A DNA stretch of 14,965 nt from Gulosibacter sediminis (GTDB lineage Bacteria; Actinomycetota; Actinomycetes; Actinomycetales; Microbacteriaceae), in NCBI RefSeq assembly GCF_014904065.1, contig NZ_JACXJG010000006.1, positions 86,774 to 101,738 of the forward strand. The letters run 5' to 3'. Of the stretch, positions 7,020 through 14,965 are shown one piece after another. Each line of letters begins with the position of its first letter. Within the stretch, counting starts at the first letter, position 1. The notes beneath the pieces are model-generated. The model saw nothing but the letters and a program-made list of their open reading frames with translations. It made no database searches and was not told the origin of the DNA. The translations under genes and the position numbers were made by a program.

Positions 7020-7613
7020 TTAGGCGTCGCCGAGGCGAATCGATGAGTCGATCGTCTCAATCAGCGCCACGCTGTCGTCGGTGTCCGCGCCGGTAAATTC
7101 GACGGCGTAGATGGTGCCGGTCTTCTCGTCCTGGAGGAACCACCAGTGCCTGACCATCTCGGTGCCGGCCTCGGTCACGAAGGAGTGCTCGGCGGTGCGA
7201 GCGGTCACCGCGCCCGGATATGGCTGGCCGGGCTGCATCGTCGAGCCGGTGATGCCGTGCTCGGTCTCGGCGTCCTCGTCGGGCGCACTCACCTGTGAGA
7301 CCGCCTCGGCGACGGTCGTCGCGTCGTGATAGTCGGACGAGAACCGCAGCGTCGAAGTCTCGCCACCCTTGTCGGTGCTCGAGTAGGCGACGGGATACAC
7401 CTCGGTCGCGTCCGAACGGCTCACGTCCTCCCAGTTCATCGGGACGTCGCAGTGGAGCGCCGCGATCGAGATCGTCTCGGTCGCCATCGTCTCGCCCTGG
7501 CTGTCGGCCGCGCTCCATTGACTCGAGGTAGTCGACAGCGTCGGGGCGCAGCCAGTGAGGCACACAGCAACCAGCGCCGACAACGCTGTCACCACTACTC
7601 GCCTCGATTGCAC
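7020..7613 (-). CDS. Secreted lipoprotein of unknown function
   Basis: I do not recognise the family of this 197-residue protein. It has a clear lipoprotein signal: basic start (QSRR), hydrophobic stretch 6-19, then the lipobox LTGC with the lipid-bearing Cys at 22. The mature part is acidic and Thr/Ser-rich at first, then contains CDVPMNWEDV (55-64), and near its end HWWFLQDEKTGTIYAVEF, which looks like a beta-strand pair. The overall pattern is loosely like small actinobacterial lipoproteins with a PsbP/LpqN-type fold, but this is a guess. Start GTG 7613 is preferred because TAGTGT sits exactly six bases upstream, so the message is probably leaderless. It is divergent from the rhomboid gene and lies upstream of the alcohol dehydrogenase. 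It should sit on the outer face of the membrane. Confidence 0.82.
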   Translation of the reverse strand: MQSRRVVVTALSALVAVCLTGCAPTLSTTSSQWSAADSQGETMATETISIAALHCDVPMNWEDVSRSDATEVYPVAYSSTDKGGETSTLRFSSDYHDATTVAEAVSQVSAPDEDAETEHGITGSTMQPGQPYPGAVTARTAEHSFVTEAGTEMVRHWWFLQDEKTGTIYAVEFTGADTDDSVALIETIDSSIRLGDA

Positions 7614-7619
7614 CCCTAG

Positions 7620-7625
7620 ACACTA
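7620..7625 (-). promoter_or_regulatory. Leaderless -10 box (TAGTGT) for the lipoprotein gene
   Basis: On the minus strand TAGTGT is followed by six bases and then GTG 7613, repeating the spacing seen for the SDR and haemoglobin genes. A loose TTTTGC lies about 17 bases further upstream and may be the -35 element. Confidence 0.6.
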
Positions 7626-7671
7626 GCAACACCTGAACCGATGCAAAAACGCATTCTGTTTGACTGGCTGC

Positions 7672-8307
7672 ATGCGCGTGCACGAGCTGTCCCCCGTCGA
7701 TTCCACACCTCGCCGCTGGCCAGCCGTTTTCCATCCGGCCTTCATGCTTGCCGTGATGTGGCTCGTCGAGATCTTTGACCGGATCTTCCCAGGTCAGTGG
7801 GAACGCTTCGGCCTTCGGGCATGGGATTATTCCTCGCTCCCCGGCATCGTGCTCGCGCCGCTGCTCCATAGCGAGTGGAATCACCTCATCGGCAACTCCG
7901 TGCCCTTCCTCGTGCTCGGCATGCTCGTGGCGTTTGAGGGTGCGGGGCGCTTCTGGCTCGTGACGCTCATCGTCGCGGTGGTCGGCGCACTGGGGCCCCT
8001 ATTCCTCTCAGCGCCCGGCACCATCACGGTCGGCGCATCCGGGCTCGTGTTCGGCTACTTCGCCTACCTAATTACCCGAGTTTTCGTCGTGCGCGAGATG
8101 CGTCACCGCCTGCTCTTCGGCGTCGTCGCGGTGGTCGTGGCGCTGCTCTACGGCAGCGCCATGCTCGCCGGCATCTTCGCAGCCGGTGCGGGCGTCTCGT
8201 GGCAGGGCCACCTCACGGGCGCGCTTGGCGGGGTGGCTGCGGCGCTAGTGCTGCGAGATCGACCACGCGATCCGCAATCGTCGTCGCCTCTTGGCGGTCG
8301 TGCGTGA
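7672..8307 (+). CDS. Rhomboid family intramembrane serine protease
   Basis: This 211-residue membrane protein cuts other membrane proteins within the bilayer. The catalytic Ser123 lies in the family motif GASGLVFG (121-128). The catalytic His180 is in WQGHLTGALGG. The HxxxN pair (His71, Asn75 in NHLIGN) supplies the oxyanion site. Roughly six hydrophobic helices span 20-195, the basic bacterial rhomboid plan without extra domains. ATG 7672 is chosen; an in-frame TTG at 7660 would add only four residues. The last 31 codons (after the catalytic His) overlap thiQ on the other strand; the Pro/Ser-rich tail after about 196 is probably disordered. Physiological substrates are unknown. It is divergent from the lipoprotein gene across 58 bases. 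Confidence 0.92.
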   Translation: MRVHELSPVDSTPRRWPAVFHPAFMLAVMWLVEIFDRIFPGQWERFGLRAWDYSSLPGIVLAPLLHSEWNHLIGNSVPFLVLGMLVAFEGAGRFWLVTLIVAVVGALGPLFLSAPGTITVGASGLVFGYFAYLITRVFVVREMRHRLLFGVVAVVVALLYGSAMLAGIFAAGAGVSWQGHLTGALGGVAAALVLRDRPRDPQSSSPLGGRA

Positions 8308-8884
8308 CGTAGATCGCGGCGGTGCCCGTCGATTTGAGAATGTCGCGGAGGTCAACCGCAAGCCGCCCGCGCAGCTCGGTGTCGAGTGCCGACAGCGGTT
8401 CGTCGAGCAGCAAGAGTCGGGGCGTCACCGCGAGCGACCGCGCGAGGGCGACGCGTTGCGCCTGCCCGCCCGAGAGCGTCTGCACGGCGCGCTCCTCGTA
8501 GCCGGGTAGATCGACGAGCTCGAGCATTTCCGCGACGCGCGCGCGGCGCTGCGCCTTCGGCATGCCCGCGACCTCGAGCCCGTAGGCGAGGTTCTTCGCG
8601 ACGGTGCGGTAGGGAAACAGCTGGCCGTCCTGAAACACGAAGCCGCAACCACGCTGGTGGGTGGGCAATTCGTTCACGAGTTCGCCGCGCATCCGCACCT
8701 CGCCCGCGCTGACCCGCTCGAGACCCGCGATGCCACGGAGGAGCGACGACTTGCCGAGGCCGGATGCGCCGAGCAGCGCGACGACCTCGCCGTCGGCAAC
8801 CGTGAGGTCGATGTCGCGCACGGGCGTGCTGCCGTCGGGGTAGCGCACGGTCACGCCGCGCAGTTCGAGTGCCGGTTCGGTCAC
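8213..8884 (-). CDS. thiQ: Thiamine ABC transporter, ATP-binding protein
   Basis: This 223-residue ATPase drives the thiamine importer from the cytoplasmic side. Visible motifs in order are Walker A GASGLGKSS (39-47), Q-loop Gln85 (FVFQDGQLFP), signature LSGGQ (137-141), Walker B LLLLDEP (157-163), D-loop SALD and H-loop His195 (YVTHDRQEA). The length is that of a single nucleotide-binding domain with no regulatory extension, as in ThiQ. Start is GTG 8884, overlapping the thiP stop (GTGA), so translation is coupled. The final 31 residues, including the H-loop, are encoded opposite the rhomboid tail; the stop lies two bases from the rhomboid catalytic His codon. No terminator follows. The thiamine assignment rests on the TPP riboswitch and the thiBPQ order rather than on this protein alone. 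Confidence 0.93.
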   Translation of the reverse strand: MTEPALELRGVTVRYPDGSTPVRDIDLTVADGEVVALLGASGLGKSSLLRGIAGLERVSAGEVRMRGELVNELPTHQRGCGFVFQDGQLFPYRTVAKNLAYGLEVAGMPKAQRRARVAEMLELVDLPGYEERAVQTLSGGQAQRVALARSLAVTPRLLLLDEPLSALDTELRGRLAVDLRDILKSTGTAAIYVTHDRQEATTIADRVVDLAALAPQPPRQARP

Positions 8885-10524
8885 CAGGCACCTCCGATCG
8901 TGGTTCGGGCCGAGCGTGGGCGCAGGTATTCGCTGAGCAGCATCATGGTGCCGCAGATGACGGCCAGGAGCACCGACGCCGCGAGCGCCATGCCGTAGTT
9001 GTCGCCGCCGGGTCGGCCGAGCAGGCGAGCGATGAGGATGGGCAGGGTCGCGCGCTCGGGCGAGGCGAGGAAGCTCGTGGCCCCGAACTCGCCAAGCGAG
9101 GTGGCGAACGCGAAGCCCGCCCCGATGCCGAGCGCCCGCGCGAGCACGGGTCCGTCGACGGTGCGCAGGATGCGCCAGGGCGTCGCGCCGAGGGTCGCTG
9201 CAGCGTCACGCAGTCGCGGGTCGATGGCGCGCATCGCGGGCACGAGTGAGCGCACGACGAGCGGCAGGGCGACAACCGCCTGCGCGAGCGGCACGAGCGT
9301 GCCGGAGTGCGCGAGCTGCGGAGCGACGGCCTGGAGCGAGACCACGTAGCCGAAGCCGAGGGTCACCGCCGAGACGCCGAGCGGCAGCATGATCGCGAGG
9401 TCGAGCACGCGCTGGCCGGCGGCCGCGACCCCACGCACGCGCCGTGACAACAGCAGCGCGAGGGGAATGCCGAAGAGCAGCGAGATCCAGGTGGCGTCGA
9501 CCGCCGCCTGCAGCGAGTGCTGTAGCGCGGCGAGCACGGTCACTCCCCCAGAGAAGCCGTCGCCGCTGCTCGAGAGCGCCGCGTAGTTGTGAAGGCTCCA
9601 GGCGCCGTCGACGCGCACCGAGCGGATGAGCAGGGTCGCGAGCGGCAGCAGCTCGAGACCGAACACCGTGAATGCGGCGATCACGGCGGCGGGGACGTCC
9701 TCGCGGCGCAGCGGCAGCTCGGGGTTGTCGCGAAGCTTGAGGCGCGACTCGGTGCGGCGGTTCAGCCGGGCCGAGACGACCAAGGTCGCGACGACGATGA
9801 GCAGTTGCAGGGTCGAAAGCACCGCCGCGGTACGCAGGTCGAGGAACACCGTGGTCTGGGTGTAAATCTCGGTCTCGAGCGTACCCGGCGCGGGCGTGCC
9901 GAGCGTCAGCACGATGCCGAACGCGGTCGAGCAGAACAGCAGCACGAGACACGCCGAGGCGACGATCGCCGGCACGAGCTGCGGCAGCGTGACGGTGAGG
10001 AACGCGCGCGTTGGCGACGCGCCAAGGGTGCGCGCCGCCTCGGCGAGACGCGGGTCGAGGCCGCGCCAGAAACTCCCCACCTGCCGGGCAACGACCGCGA
10101 CATTAAAGAAGACGAGCGCGAGCACGACCGAGAATGTCGTGCCGTCGAGCCCGAGCCAACCGAGGGGGCCGGTCGACCCAAGCAGCGCCCGGAAGGCGAC
10201 ACCGACCACCACGGTGGGGAGCACGAACGGCACGGTGATGAGGCCGCGCAGCAGCGCGCCGCCGGGCACGCGCCGGCGGTAGAGGATGCTCGCGGTCGGC
10301 ACGCCCAGCACCACCGCGCCGAGCGCGGCGGCGAGGGCGAGGCCGATCGTGTTCGCGAGCAGCTGCCAGGTGCGAGCGCTGGTAAGCACCTCACCGTAGC
10401 CGGTGAGGTCGATGCCGGAGTCGCTCGAAATGCCTCGCCACAACATGCTGGCCACGGGCCAACCGAAGAAGACGGCGAGGAACGCGAGAACTGCGGCGCC
10501 CGCGACCCAGCTAGCTCGCCTCAT
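8881..10524 (-). CDS. thiP: Thiamine ABC transporter, fused double permease
   Basis: This 547-residue membrane protein carries two permease domains in one chain, as ThiP and FbpB-type permeases do, and forms the whole pore of the importer. The first domain covers about 1-260 and the second about 275-547. Each has its cytoplasmic EAA loop that docks the ATPase: EAARTLGASP (162-171) and DAAATLGATP (440-449). About twelve hydrophobic segments are visible. Start ATG 10524 lies inside the end of thiB (14-base overlap); GGAGGAG is 13 bases upstream, which is long, so translation probably depends on coupling to thiB. The frame is open further to 10599, but that part would only overlap thiB. The stop TGA overlaps the thiQ start by four bases. 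Confidence 0.93.
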   Translation of the reverse strand: MRRASWVAGAAVLAFLAVFFGWPVASMLWRGISSDSGIDLTGYGEVLTSARTWQLLANTIGLALAAALGAVVLGVPTASILYRRRVPGGALLRGLITVPFVLPTVVVGVAFRALLGSTGPLGWLGLDGTTFSVVLALVFFNVAVVARQVGSFWRGLDPRLAEAARTLGASPTRAFLTVTLPQLVPAIVASACLVLLFCSTAFGIVLTLGTPAPGTLETEIYTQTTVFLDLRTAAVLSTLQLLIVVATLVVSARLNRRTESRLKLRDNPELPLRREDVPAAVIAAFTVFGLELLPLATLLIRSVRVDGAWSLHNYAALSSSGDGFSGGVTVLAALQHSLQAAVDATWISLLFGIPLALLLSRRVRGVAAAGQRVLDLAIMLPLGVSAVTLGFGYVVSLQAVAPQLAHSGTLVPLAQAVVALPLVVRSLVPAMRAIDPRLRDAAATLGATPWRILRTVDGPVLARALGIGAGFAFATSLGEFGATSFLASPERATLPILIARLLGRPGGDNYGMALAASVLLAVICGTMMLLSEYLRPRSARTTIGGAW

Positions 10525-11563
10525 ACAGTGTGTTCCACTCCTCCAGCCAGGTGTCGCGGTTGCTCGCGACCTCAGCCGCGTCGAGGTCGAGTGGCTCATC
10601 GACGAGGCTCGCGTGCTTGGCCCACTCGCTCGGCAGCTCGACGGCGTCGTCGACCGGGTACATGTACATCGACTCGGGCAGTGCTTGCTGGAACTCCGTG
10701 CTCAGCATGAAGTCGATGAATGCCTGCGCGCCGGTCGGGTTCTCGGCGCCCTTCGTGACGCCGGCGTACTCGACCTGGGTCGTGCAGCTCGCCTCGAGCA
10801 CGCCCGTGGTGCCGCCCGATTCGGCCGGCGACGACGAATAGCTCAGCACGAGCGGGAACTCGCCCGCGCCCTCGGCTCCCGAGAAATCGACGTAGTAGAC
10901 GTCCGACCAGCTGCCCTCGACCTTGGCGCCGCCGTCGAGCAGTTGCTGCCAGTAGTCCTGCCAGCCGTCGCCGTACTCGGCGATGGTCGCGACGAGGAAC
11001 GCGAGGCCGGGCGACGAGGTGAGCGGGTTCGTCACGGCGAGCAGCGGCGCGTACTCGTCGGTGGCGAGGTCGTCGAGCGTCGTCGGCTCGTCGACGCCGT
11101 TGTGTTCGAACCAATCGTGGTCGATGTTGACGCACACCTGGCCCTGGTCGATCGGCGTGAGCTGGTCGCTGAGCACCAGGTCGTCGGCGGATGCGGGCAG
11201 GCTCGGCGAGGTGTACGGCGCGAGCACGTCGGCGTCGACCACGGTCTGCGCTGAGTAGTTGTCGAGGCCGTATACGCCGTCGACGCCCGGGGCATCACCC
11301 GCGAGCAACAGCTGGCTCGTCACGACGCCGGCGTCGCCGGGCGAGGTGATGACGAGGTCATAGCCGGTCGCCGATTCGAACTCGGCGATGAGCTCGTCGC
11401 TCACGTTGAACGAGTCGTGCGTGAGCATCGTGACGGTGCCCGGGGCGGACGAGCTCGGCTCGTTTCCCCCAGCACCGCCGACAAGCGTGCACCCGCTCAG
11501 TAGCAGCCCGGTCGCCACGAGGGCGGCGGTTGAGGCAAGTCGGGTAGATGATCGACGTAGCAT
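10511..11563 (-). CDS. thiB: Thiamine ABC transporter, substrate-binding lipoprotein
   Basis: This 350-residue lipoprotein captures thiamine outside the membrane and delivers it to ThiP. The signal peptide ends in the lipobox LSGC with lipid Cys25. A Gly/Ser-rich linker follows. The mature domain starts with VTMLTHDSFNVSDELIAEFE, close to the TYDSF-type start of E. coli TbpA, and GVYGLDNYSAQ (96-106) matches the family's GLDN motif. Later landmarks such as SYSSSPA, with the C-terminal YPV segment, also fit TbpA-like proteins. Start is ATG 11563 with GGAGGA four bases upstream (11568-11573), and that site is held in a hairpin. It is the first gene after the TPP riboswitch, which is strong evidence that the substrate is thiamine or a phosphate or precursor of it. 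Confidence 0.93.
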   Translation of the reverse strand: MLRRSSTRLASTAALVATGLLLSGCTLVGGAGGNEPSSSAPGTVTMLTHDSFNVSDELIAEFESATGYDLVITSPGDAGVVTSQLLLAGDAPGVDGVYGLDNYSAQTVVDADVLAPYTSPSLPASADDLVLSDQLTPIDQGQVCVNIDHDWFEHNGVDEPTTLDDLATDEYAPLLAVTNPLTSSPGLAFLVATIAEYGDGWQDYWQQLLDGGAKVEGSWSDVYYVDFSGAEGAGEFPLVLSYSSSPAESGGTTGVLEASCTTQVEYAGVTKGAENPTGAQAFIDFMLSTEFQQALPESMYMYPVDDAVELPSEWAKHASLVDEPLDLDAAEVASNRDTWLEEWNTLYEAS

Positions 11564-11568
11564 TCAGT

Positions 11569-11586
11569 CCTCCATTCGCATGGAGG
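11569..11586 (-). promoter_or_regulatory. Hairpin covering the thiB Shine-Dalgarno sequence
   Basis: In the minus-strand transcript CCUCCAU pairs perfectly with AUGGAGG around a GCGA tetraloop (GNRA type), hiding the thiB ribosome site GGAGGA. A second CUCCAU lies upstream at 11618-11613 and could compete for the same site. Between them is a long hairpin at 11615-11588 (10 of 11 pairs). This looks like the riboswitch expression platform, acting on translation start. No U-run for termination is present. Confidence 0.72.
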
Positions 11587-11624
11587 GCATCCGCGCGCGA
11601 CACAGCGCCCGGATGGAGAGAACT

Positions 11625-11709
11625 CGACTTCCTTCGCCGGTACTAGCCGGATCAGGTTCGAGGGTCTGCCAGTGTGGCACTCTCAGCGCCGCTCGGCGCT
11701 CCCCTGTCG
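11625..11709 (-). ncRNA. TPP (THI-box) riboswitch upstream of thiB
   Basis: On the minus strand the conserved THI-box elements occur in order. The P1 5' arm CGAC is followed by AGGGGAGC. Then comes a P3-type hairpin GCGCC-GAGC-GGCGC, then CTGAGAGTGCC. Next are GACCCTCGAACCTGATC, the CCGGCTAGTACCGG hairpin, and GCGAAGGAAGTCG, which closes P1. The core sequences CUGAGA, ACCUGAUC and the GC-UAGUACCGGCG stretch bind pyrimidine and pyrophosphate parts of TPP in this class. It begins within a few bases of the likely transcription start. Binding of TPP is expected to lower thiBPQ expression. Confidence 0.95.
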
Positions 11710-11718
11710 TTCTCGTTC

Positions 11719-11724
11719 ATCCTA
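11719..11724 (-). promoter_or_regulatory. -10 box (TAGGAT) for the thiBPQ operon
   Basis: TAGGAT on the minus strand lies 29 bases after the gdhA stop. Transcription from it would begin near 11712, a few bases before the riboswitch P1 stem at 11709. The -35 region is GC-rich and unconvincing. Confidence 0.55.
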
Positions 11725-11752
11725 CCCGGCTGGCGGGCAGGGGCGAATCGGC

Positions 11753-13882
<2,130 letters not shown>

Positions 13883-13886
<4 letters not shown>

Positions 13887-14419
13887 GCGCGCAGCTTCTT
13901 GTCGGCGCGCATTTCGACCCGGGGGCCGACGTACGGCTGCCAGGCGGCGCGTTCGGCGTCGGTCAGCCGACGTGGGCGACCGCTCGCGGCGTCAATGAAC
14001 ACGATCGTGCTGCGCGCAACGGTGAAGAGCGTGCGCTCGGCGTCGCCCACGGGGCTCCACACCTCGTACGACACCTCGGCCGAGGCCGCGCCGATCTCAC
14101 TGATCCACAGCGCGATGTCGAGGGGACGATGCAGTTGCGGAATCGGCGCGCGGTACTCGATCGACTGCGCGGCGATGAGCGTGTTCGTGTCGGCATCCGC
14201 GCCGGCGTTGACGACGCCAAGCGGCCTGGGTGGTTCGCCACTTTCCGGCGGAACCACCCAGAACGCCTGCACGCGGGCCTCTTCGAGCAGCGTGAACATG
14301 GTCGCGTTGTTGACGTGACCGTAGCCGTCGAGGTCGCGCCAGCGCACCGGAATCGGCACGTGGTAGCGACGCTCGCCGTCGACGTCGCCGCTCGACCAGC
14401 ACTGTGCGCCGCTCGACAT
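13883..14419 (-). CDS. Hotdog-fold acyl-CoA thioesterase (4HBT family)
   Basis: This 178-residue cytoplasmic protein belongs to the 4HBT/YbgC-like hotdog enzymes that hydrolyse acyl-CoA thioesters. The signature lies at 27-49: RWRDLDGYGHVNNATMFTLL followed by EEA, with candidate catalytic Asp29/Asp31 and the GHVNN turn. A later strand reads QSIEYRAPIPQL, typical of these proteins, as is the STIVFIDAASGRPRRLTD segment. It is slightly longer than minimal YbgC (about 135) because of an insertion near 55-75 and extra terminal residues. The start ATG shares its A with the ettA stop (TAATG) and there is no separate ribosome site, so translation is likely coupled. The natural acyl-CoA is unknown. 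Confidence 0.87.
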
Positions 14420-14964
14420 TAGTCGCGCGTGAGCTTGCGGTAGGTCACCCGCGACGGCTTGGCCGCCTCGGGGCCGAGCCGCTCGACCTTGTTCGCCTCA
14501 TAGCCCTCGAAGTTCCCCTCGAACCAGTACCAGTTCGATGGGTTCTCTTCCGTGCCCTCGTAGGCGAGGATGTGCGTCGCGACCCGGTCGAGGAACCACC
14601 GGTCGTGGGTGATGACCACAGCGCAGCCGGGGAACTCGAGCAGCGCGTTCTCGAGGCTCGAGAGGGTCTCGACGTCGAGGTCGTTCGTCGGCTCGTCAAG
14701 CAGCAGCAGGTTGCCTCCCTGCTTCAGCGTGAGCGCGAGGTTGAGGCGGTTGCGCTCACCACCCGAGAGCACGCCCGCCTTCTTCTGCTGGTCAGGACCC
14801 TTGAAGCCGAACGACGAAACGTAGGCGCGCGAGGGAATCTCGACCTGGCCGACCTGGATGTAGTCAAGGCCGTCGGAGACGACCTCCCAGACCGACTTCT
14901 CGGAGTCGATGCCCGAGCGGCCCTGGTCGACGTACGAGATCTTGACGGTCTCGCCGACCTTGAG
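14419..14964 (-). CDS. ettA: Energy-dependent translational throttle protein EttA, N-terminal part outside window
   Basis: This is the last 181 residues of an ABC-F ATPase that binds the ribosomal E site and gates the first steps of elongation according to ATP/ADP ratio. The fragment starts LKVGETVKISYVDQGR and contains the second ATPase half: signature LSGGE (66-70), Walker B LLLLDEPTNDLD (86-97) and H-switch VVITHDRWFLDRVATH (116-131). The tail YEANKVERLG...YRKLTRD is the EttA-type ending. The gene runs off the window; about two-thirds, with the first ATPase domain and the arm insertion, is missing. It appears to lead the ettA-thioesterase-hypothetical set. EttA is preferred over other ABC-F types because of GGNLLLLDEPTNDLDVETL and the tail. 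Confidence 0.94.
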   Translation of the reverse strand, partial: LKVGETVKISYVDQGRSGIDSEKSVWEVVSDGLDYIQVGQVEIPSRAYVSSFGFKGPDQQKKAGVLSGGERNRLNLALTLKQGGNLLLLDEPTNDLDVETLSSLENALLEFPGCAVVITHDRWFLDRVATHILAYEGTEENPSNWYWFEGNFEGYEANKVERLGPEAAKPSRVTYRKLTRD

Positions 14965-14965
14965 G

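Noticed and set aside
7660..7671. TTG start for the rhomboid gene
   Set aside because: It adds only four residues and has no ribosome site; ATG 7672 is simpler.
9589..11254. Two long plus-strand open frames opposite thiP and thiB
   Set aside because: Arg/Glu/Ala repeats typical of antisense frames in GC-rich DNA; the minus-strand proteins have clear family motifs.
11724..11752. Terminator after gdhA
   Set aside because: Only a weak short CCCG/CGGG stem without a U-run is visible, so no terminator is claimed.

Overview
The window is GC-rich and densely coded. Gene content and promoter style suggest an actinobacterium, most likely of the Microbacteriaceae (order Micrococcales). Supporting signs are a strong G/C third-position bias, several leaderless genes whose -10 box (TANNNT) sits 6 nt before the start codon, an Mtb-like group II truncated haemoglobin, and ettA in an actinobacterial-style operon. 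Assignment below order level is inference. There are 14 protein-coding genes, two cut by the window edges, and no tRNA, rRNA, CRISPR array, transposase or phage gene. Intergenic gaps are all under about 200 bases.

Layout. (1) 2-2023 (+): C-terminal four-fifths of an M1 aminopeptidase N, ending at a strong two-way terminator. (2) 3429-2087 (-): a two-gene unit, made of a 59-residue one-helix membrane protein and a YeiH/UPF0324 putative sulfate exporter, joined by a TGATG stop/start. (3) 3567-4496 (+): an MscS-type channel, tail-to-tail with an SDR oxidoreductase (4493-5311, -); their stop codons overlap. (4) 5367-5771 (+): truncated haemoglobin, divergent from the SDR and convergent with a zinc alcohol dehydrogenase (5836-6942, -) across a second two-way terminator. 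(5) 7020-7613 (-): a lipoprotein of unknown function, divergent from a rhomboid protease (7672-8307, +). (6) 11709-8213 (-): a TPP riboswitch followed by thiB-thiP-thiQ, a thiamine ABC importer. The end of thiQ overlaps the end of the rhomboid gene by 95 bases on the opposite strand. (7) >14964-11753 (-): ettA (partial), hotdog thioesterase, a hypothetical protein and gdhA. The first three are linked by overlapping stop/start codons.

How the genes work together. The clearest functional unit is the thiamine operon. A promoter just after gdhA starts transcription at the aptamer, the aptamer senses thiamine pyrophosphate, and a perfect hairpin covers the thiB Shine-Dalgarno sequence, which suggests translational control. 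thiB, thiP and thiQ overlap one another, as expected for coupled translation. The other genes are mostly separate housekeeping functions: peptide turnover, osmotic protection, nitrogen assimilation and translation throttling.

I looked for an undescribed multi-gene system and did not find one. The least-explained items are the small membrane protein fused by coding overlap to the YeiH exporter, the promoter dyad in front of it, the functional overlap between rhomboid and thiQ, and two genes without an assigned role (7020-7613 and 13149-13886).
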